Of a DNA stretch of 29,163 bases, positions 24,308 to 29,163 are shown one piece after another. The DNA is from an uncultured Collinsella sp. (lineage in GTDB: Bacteria; Actinomycetota; Coriobacteriia; Coriobacteriales; Coriobacteriaceae). The notes under the pieces are model-generated. The model ran no database searches. It was given only the letters and a program-made list of their open reading frames with translations, and was not told the origin of the DNA. The stretch is taken from the NCBI GenBank assembly GCA_900551665.1, contig URWW01000021.1:1-29163 (forward strand). The letters are read 5' to 3'. How positions within the stretch are numbered: position 1 is the first letter of the stretch; each line of letters begins with the position of its first letter. Made by a program: the position numbers and the translations under genes.

Positions 24308-26101
24308 TTACACCACCCGGGTCTCGGTCTCGGGGCTCACGGTCTTGAAGATCTCCTCGAAGTTGGCCAGCGCGTCGTCGCCCGTGAAGGACGCGTCGCG
24401 CAGAACCGCCCACGCGGGCTCGCGCTCGGCCATGGCGCGGACCACGTCCTCGGGAACCTCGCGATCGAAGCAAGCAACCAGCGTGTCGTCGTCCACGGAG
24501 TAGACGGTCTTGCCGCAGATGTCGAACGTATCGATGCGCGCGGTGTAGGGGATCTCCAGCTTGGGGAACAGCTGGAAGAGGATGTCCTCGGGCGTTCGAC
24601 CGGGCTTGACGTTGTCCGCCAGGCTGAAGAGCGCGTCCTGGAGCAGCGTGTCGGGCGTGCGCTGGACGTCCTCGAAGTTGGACGAGTCGATCTTTAGTAC
24701 GCGGAAGCCGATATCGGGCATGCGCTTGGGCTCCTCACCGAGCTTAAGCTGGGCGTTGGACTCCTCCACCTCGGCTGCGATCTTGGCGCCCGCACGGCGG
24801 ATGCGCTCCTTGCCGATCTCGCAGATATTCTTGTAGCCAGCTTTGGCAGCCTCGGACTTCTCGTCGCACACTTCGGGCAGCTGCACCATGATGAACTTGC
24901 GATTGCCGCCGTCCTCGGCGTTCAGCTGCATCACGGCATGGGCGGTTGACCCAGTTCCAGAAAAGAAATCTAAAACCCTATCATTTTGACGAACGGTAGA
25001 CTTTATACACCTCAGCAGCATTGCAATGGACTTTTGCCCGGTAAAGTCCTGCTCAATTCCAAGCTGCTTTGATATTTTTTCTCCAGAGAAGGAAACGATT
25101 GCAATCGAATTGAGGTCATCATATTCATTGCAGTTCCAGGTATCTTCTAGCGGATACCTGTCGGGTCTGCTTTCGTGATTCAAGTAATTGAGGAGATCAG
25201 CCTGCTCCCTTTTACCAAGACCAAGGTCTTTCAGTTTTTTGGATAACGCCGGGGTCTTTTTTACCAGAGGCTTAAAATCTTTATTTTCGATATATAGTTT
25301 GAGAAAATCGAGCGCATCTGAAGACTTTGAGTAAAACAAAATCGAATCATGATTTCGAATGAAATTGTTTGCCATTGTTTTATAACCTGACAACCATCCA
25401 ATTCTCCAGATTATTTCACGCTGAAAATTACCCTCTCCAAAAATTTCACTCATGATTCGCCGAAGAGAGTCGACTTCATTGAAATCAATCGAAACGAATA
25501 TCGATCCGTCTTCAGCAAGCAAGTCCCTTGCGAGAAGCAAGCGAGGGTACATCATTGAGCACCAATCGGAATGGAATCGTCCATTAGCCTCGCCATTAAT
25601 CCTATAAGCAGAATCAAGAACGTTGCCCTTTTCATCGAAAGCAGCGCTATCCGTTCTCTCATCTTCTATAGAGCGAGCAAAGCTATCGTTGTACAAAAAA
25701 TCGTGGCCGGTATTGTATGGAGGGTCAATAAAAATACACTTGATCTTGCCAGCGTAGGTCTTGCGCAGGATCTTCAGGGCATCGAGGTTGTCGCCCTCGA
25801 TGTAGAGGTTCTCCGTGTTGTCCCAGTTAACGCTCTCCTCGGGACAGGGGCGCATGGTCTTGTCGATGGCGCGGATCGCCTCGGCGCGGGCCTTCTGCTT
25901 GCCGGGCCAGGTGAACTGGTAGCGCTCGCGCTTGTCCTCGGCGATATCGCCCACATGGGCCTTGAGCGCCTCGACATCGATGCTGTGGCGCACGTTGCCG
26001 TCCTCGTCCAGCACCTCGGTCACGATGTCCGGGAACAACTCCGCCAGCTTGGCGGCGTTCTCGGCGGCGATATCCGCCGTGCGCAACTCGACCTTTTCCA
26101 T
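24308..26101 (-). CDS. mod: Type III restriction-modification methyltransferase, Mod subunit
   Basis: A 597-residue beta-class DNA methyltransferase: catalytic motif IV DPPY (126-129) precedes the SAM-binding FSGTGST (380-386), with the target-recognition region between them. Mod usually methylates adenine in a short asymmetric site and gives Res its specificity. Codons for about residues 121-382 are far more A/T-rich than both flanks (20 G/C in 60 bases at 25261-25320 against 42 in 60 at 25861-25920), yet the frame is intact, which indicates a swapped catalytic/recognition core. No simple-sequence repeat tract for phase variation was seen. It starts 3 bases after the DUF4391 gene with AAGGAGAG inside that gene's end. 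Confidence 0.94.
   Translation of the reverse strand: MEKVELRTADIAAENAAKLAELFPDIVTEVLDEDGNVRHSIDVEALKAHVGDIAEDKRERYQFTWPGKQKARAEAIRAIDKTMRPCPEESVNWDNTENLYIEGDNLDALKILRKTYAGKIKCIFIDPPYNTGHDFLYNDSFARSIEDERTDSAAFDEKGNVLDSAYRINGEANGRFHSDWCSMMYPRLLLARDLLAEDGSIFVSIDFNEVDSLRRIMSEIFGEGNFQREIIWRIGWLSGYKTMANNFIRNHDSILFYSKSSDALDFLKLYIENKDFKPLVKKTPALSKKLKDLGLGKREQADLLNYLNHESRPDRYPLEDTWNCNEYDDLNSIAIVSFSGEKISKQLGIEQDFTGQKSIAMLLRCIKSTVRQNDRVLDFFSGTGSTAHAVMQLNAEDGGNRKFIMVQLPEVCDEKSEAAKAGYKNICEIGKERIRRAGAKIAAEVEESNAQLKLGEEPKRMPDIGFRVLKIDSSNFEDVQRTPDTLLQDALFSLADNVKPGRTPEDILFQLFPKLEIPYTARIDTFDICGKTVYSVDDDTLVACFDREVPEDVVRAMAEREPAWAVLRDASFTGDDALANFEEIFKTVSPETETRVV
24956..25740. other. A/T-rich mosaic block inside mod
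   Basis: The sequence changes sharply in composition at about 24,956 and 25,740, covering mod from just after the SAM-binding motif I codons back to just before the DPPY codons. Flanking mod sequence matches the high-GC genome. It is interpreted as a recombinationally imported segment. Confidence 0.75.
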
Positions 26102-26104
26102 TGC

Positions 26105-26719
26105 CTACTCTCCTTTCAGCAAGGAGAGCTCGGCCTTTGCCTGCTTATACGCCTTGAACGCGGCGTTGCGCTTGGAGGGCTGAACCTCCTTTGCGTACTT
26201 CCGCTTGAGCTGAGCGGCCTGCGCCTCCAGCTCCTGTATCCGTTTTTCCTTCGCCAGGCGCGCATCGACGTCCTCGACCGAAGCATCGTCGAACAGCACC
26301 TGGGCACATAAGCCCTCCCACACCTCGGCAAGCGAGGCGCCGGAAAGCGTAATATGCAATTGATCCTCGGGCACCCATTGGGCACCCACTTGCAAGCCGT
26401 GGCGCATGGCGGCAAGGCGCGCCCTGCCCTCATGGCAGCACACCATGAGGAGCTTGCGCGGCACCGCCTGCGTGACGGCAGCAAGCGCGCGCTCGGGAAC
26501 CGTGTCCGTCTTGAGGTCCACACGTAGGACGGAGATCTCGTCGATCCCGTCCGCCGCGGGAATGCCGCAGGCCGCCTCCTTGATGGCGGCGACCACGCAG
26601 AGCGCCTCGATGCCGCTCACGAACTCGTCCTTTACGGGAGCCGCGAGCGACAGGCGGCTGTAGAAGGCCTTCTTGGGCAGCGGCTGGCGCACCTCGACCG
26701 TGCTGGGCAGTCCGAACAT
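26105..26719 (-). CDS. DUF4391 family protein of the type III-like defence operon
   Basis: 204 residues. The N-terminal two thirds form a compact alpha/beta domain recognisable as DUF4391 (MFGLPSTVEVRQPLPKKAFY start, VLRVDLKTDTVPERALAAV, LQVGAQWVPEDQLHITLSG). The C-terminal 55 residues form a charged coiled coil (LAKEKRIQELEAQAAQLKRKY onward) that could mediate assembly. The family has no assigned activity but is repeatedly found between a helicase gene and type III mod/res genes, so a structural or adaptor role in that complex is likely by inference. The start codon abuts the helicase stop codon (TAGATG), with GAGG inside the helicase gene. Confidence 0.8.
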   Translation of the reverse strand: MFGLPSTVEVRQPLPKKAFYSRLSLAAPVKDEFVSGIEALCVVAAIKEAACGIPAADGIDEISVLRVDLKTDTVPERALAAVTQAVPRKLLMVCCHEGRARLAAMRHGLQVGAQWVPEDQLHITLSGASLAEVWEGLCAQVLFDDASVEDVDARLAKEKRIQELEAQAAQLKRKYAKEVQPSKRNAAFKAYKQAKAELSLLKGE

Positions 26720-29163
26720 CTACCTCACCACCAAGAAGCATACGAGCTCAAAGTCGTCGAGCCCCGCCACGTCGTTCTCCAAAAAGCTCGTGGTGCCGGA
26801 GCTGAAGAAGCTATCGATATCCGCCTCGCGCTTCTCATCCACAATGGACAGCACGGCGGCGTCAAGCAGCTCGGAGGCGTGGCCCATGTCGCGACCGTCG
26901 TGCGTGACGCGGTTATAGGCGCGGCAGAGCTCCGCATCCGGCTCGGACTTGCCGCGGCACAGGCCGCGCATGGCGTCCAGTGTGTCCTTGGGGCTCAGGT
27001 ACCCGTGAAGCACCTCGCCGTCGTCGTTCACGTACACCAGGTAGAACGGGTGCACAGGATTTTGCACGGCGGCATCCAGCTGCTGGTTGACGTTACGCAG
27101 CACGAAGATGATGCCGGGGTCCTCGCCCGCCACCACGGCGTTGATACCCGCCGGCACGCGCTCGATATCCGGGTTTGCCTCGTGGTACGCCACGAGGTCC
27201 ATGCGAAAGTCGTTGAGGCCCAGGTCCGTGATGGACACGCCGCCGCTCACGTCCTCGAGGTCGACCACCTCGCTTTGCATCTGCTCCAGCTGCGCACGGC
27301 GGTACTCAAGATCGCCCTTCTCGTTCTCGTTGAGGTAATCGTCGTCGCCCGTCGACGCCATGACGGTGACGTGCATGCGGTTCTCGACGCGCTCCTTGAG
27401 CTGTATGTACTTGTCGAGTTCGACATTGGGCCAGAAGTTGACCAGCTGGATGCAATCGTTCTTGGAGCCGATGCGGTCCACGCGGCCAAAGCGCTGCACC
27501 ACGCGCACGGGGTTCCAGTGGATGTCGAAGTTGACCAGGAAGTCGCAATCCTGCAGGTTTTGGCCCTCGGAGATGCAATCCGTGGCGATGAGGACGTCGA
27601 TGTCCTTGCCCGCCAGGCGCGGGTACACCTGGTCGCGCTCCTTGGAGACGGGGCTGAAGCACGTGAGGATCTCCGAGAGGTCGGCGCGCACGCCGTCCAC
27701 CGTGGTCTTGCCGCCCGCAGCACCCGTGACCTCGGCCATACCCAGGCCCAACTCCTCCACCACCAGCGGGCGCAGCTGATCGTAGAGGTAGTGCGCGGTG
27801 TCCGCGAACGCGGTAAAGACGATGACCTTGCGGTTACCAGCGTTGATGGGACGGGCGACCTTGTTCGCGATGACCTGCTTGAGCGCGGCGAGCTTGGCGT
27901 CGTGCTCGGGGTCGATCGGGGCGACGAGGTCCAACAGGTCGCGCACGATCTGCGCATCCGCCATGATGTCGCGCTCCCAGCTGACCCAGTCCATGTCGCG
28001 TAGGTCATAGCGGGCCTTCTTGCCCACCATGAACTCCGAGGTCTCCTCGTCGTCCACGTCATAGTCGAAGCCGTTGGCGTCCTCCAGCAGGTCGCCGGGG
28101 ACGGATGTGCCGCTCGTGCGGAAGCGATCGATCGCGTCGAGCGTGTGTTCCATATGCGACAGCACGCGCTCGAGCGTGAGGCGGAACGACGCCACCGAAC
28201 TCTCCAGGCGCTTGAGGAGATTCGCCGCCATGAGGCGCTGCACGCCTTTCTCGCGGCCCTCGACCGAAATCTTGCCGTCGCCGTCCTCGTACTTAGGCTT
28301 GCGGCTGGGCTGCACGTACTTCATGGGTACGTAGATGGCCAGCTCGAGCTCGTAGAGACGCTCGGCGATTGCATCGTAGGTGGCGGGGCCGTCCTCCGTG
28401 CAAAGATCCGGGCGCAGGCTTACCGGCTTGTTGCGTCGCGGGAACGGGCCGATGGCCGCAGCATCGTAGTAGCGCTGGATGTGGCTGCGCGAGCGCGCGA
28501 CCGTAACCTGGTCGAGGATGCGGAAGAAGTCGAAGTCCAGCGAGCGCGTGAGCGCCTCGGTGGTACGCTCCTCCGCCGGCAGCTCCGACCAACGCGTGAA
28601 CGCGCCCTGCGCGCGGCGAAACACGTCCTCCACGTTGGACTCGAGCCCAAGGCGCTCGGACCACTGTTCGGGGTCGCCCTGGTACGCGAGGGCGAGTTGG
28701 TTACGCAGATCGCGGAAGCGGTTGTTGACCGGCGTGGCCGAGAGCATGAGCACCTTGGTGGGCACACCGTCCTTGACCACGCGGTTGAGCAGGCGCTCGT
28801 AGCGGTTCTCACTCGCCTCCTCGCCATCGCGCGCCGCACGCGAGCTGTCGGCGCCGTTGCGGAAGTTGTGGGATTCATCAATGACGACCAGATCATAGTT
28901 GCCCCAGTTCAGGCGATCCAGGTCGAGGCCATTCGACTTTCCGCTGCTTCTGGACAGGTCTGTGTGGAACAGGACATCATAATTCAACCGATCCGATGCA
29001 ATCGGGTTGTTCACATAGTTGTCCTTGTAGGTGTTCCAGTTTTCCGCCAGTTTTTTGGGGCACAGCACAAGAACCGACTTGTTTCGGTTCTCATAATACT
29101 TTACGACAGCCAGTGCGGTAAAGGTCTTGCCAAGGCCAACACTGTCCGCAAGGATGCAGCCGT
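26720..29163 (-). CDS. SNF2-type helicase (N-terminus outside window)
   Basis: Open to the right edge, so about 814 C-terminal codons are seen. Superfamily 2 motifs: Walker A SVGLGKT (near 29,120-29,145), DESH box in VVIDESHNFRN (near 28,875), motif III LSATPVNNRFRDL, and the second domain with VIVFTAFADTAHYL, LIATDCISEGQNLQ and the motif VI QRFGRVDRIG. This is the SNF2/RapA-like architecture of DNA translocases. It is distinct from the Res helicase. Family relatives in such operons often carry an N-terminal phospholipase D-like nuclease domain, but that part is not in the window. It is upstream of and directly abutting the DUF4391 gene, so it belongs to the same transcript as mod and res. 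Confidence 0.9.
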   Translation of the reverse strand, partial: GCILADSVGLGKTFTALAVVKYYENRNKSVLVLCPKKLAENWNTYKDNYVNNPIASDRLNYDVLFHTDLSRSSGKSNGLDLDRLNWGNYDLVVIDESHNFRNGADSSRAARDGEEASENRYERLLNRVVKDGVPTKVLMLSATPVNNRFRDLRNQLALAYQGDPEQWSERLGLESNVEDVFRRAQGAFTRWSELPAEERTTEALTRSLDFDFFRILDQVTVARSRSHIQRYYDAAAIGPFPRRNKPVSLRPDLCTEDGPATYDAIAERLYELELAIYVPMKYVQPSRKPKYEDGDGKISVEGREKGVQRLMAANLLKRLESSVASFRLTLERVLSHMEHTLDAIDRFRTSGTSVPGDLLEDANGFDYDVDDEETSEFMVGKKARYDLRDMDWVSWERDIMADAQIVRDLLDLVAPIDPEHDAKLAALKQVIANKVARPINAGNRKVIVFTAFADTAHYLYDQLRPLVVEELGLGMAEVTGAAGGKTTVDGVRADLSEILTCFSPVSKERDQVYPRLAGKDIDVLIATDCISEGQNLQDCDFLVNFDIHWNPVRVVQRFGRVDRIGSKNDCIQLVNFWPNVELDKYIQLKERVENRMHVTVMASTGDDDYLNENEKGDLEYRRAQLEQMQSEVVDLEDVSGGVSITDLGLNDFRMDLVAYHEANPDIERVPAGINAVVAGEDPGIIFVLRNVNQQLDAAVQNPVHPFYLVYVNDDGEVLHGYLSPKDTLDAMRGLCRGKSEPDAELCRAYNRVTHDGRDMGHASELLDAAVLSIVDEKREADIDSFFSSGTTSFLENDVAGLDDFELVCFLVVR

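Noticed and set aside
24308..26101. Phase-variable mod with simple-sequence repeats
   Set aside because: No tetra- or pentanucleotide tract or long homopolymer was seen in the gene; variation appears to be by recombination instead.
1..29163. CRISPR arrays, tRNA or rRNA genes, complete insertion sequences or prophage genes
   Set aside because: No regularly spaced direct repeats, tRNA-like cloverleaf segments, rRNA sequence or transposase/integrase motifs were recognised anywhere in the window.

Overview
This window is high-GC DNA whose gene content fits an anaerobic, probably gut-associated actinobacterium of the class Coriobacteriia, possibly close to Collinsella. It carries ATP-type PEP carboxykinase, a CsoR copper operon, LctP-type lactate permease, a TipAS-type MerR regulator, a clostridial-style SerA with an ACT domain, and many small palindromic repeats. 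The taxon is an inference: no rRNA or other phylogenetic marker is present.

Left part (1-10,835). A copper operon enters from the left edge: copA (5' end missing), a CopZ-like chaperone and a CsoR-type repressor. A membrane-anchored zinc-ribbon protein follows. A strong terminator separates it from a convergent amidohydrolase. Next come ATP-dependent pckA with its own terminator, a structured intergenic region, an LctP-type lactate permease (GTG start), a divergent Wzx/MATE-like flippase (GTG start) and a convergent PrpA/ApaH-like metallophosphoesterase.

Middle part (11,021-18,432). serC and serA make phosphoserine. A foldable 195-base spacer lies between them. A divergent TetR regulator/radical SAM pair follows, with an inverted repeat in the shared upstream region, and then a DUF1015 protein. 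A 474-base gap holds a terminator and a 205-bp element with perfect 26-bp inverted ends, followed by a histidine-phosphatase gene. No classical serB is present. DUF1015 and the histidine phosphatase are the local candidates for phosphoserine/serine interconversion.

Right part (18,612-29,163). A HdeD-like membrane protein, an autoregulated TipAL-like MerR regulator with a 19-bp-spacer promoter, a truncated HAD hydrolase remnant and two small hypothetical genes lead to a tightly packed minus-strand defence operon that runs off the right edge: SNF2-type helicase, DUF4391 protein, type III methyltransferase Mod, type III restriction subunit Res. Junctions are 0-3 bases. Within mod, the block from catalytic motif IV to motif I is much more AT-rich than both flanks, which points to recombinational replacement of the catalytic and target-recognition core.

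Most promising for follow-up: the four-gene helicase/type III operon with its mosaic Mod, the serine cluster with no serB and an unusual SerA, the 26-bp inverted-repeat element, and the REP-like palindromes, one of which supplies the copA stop codon.
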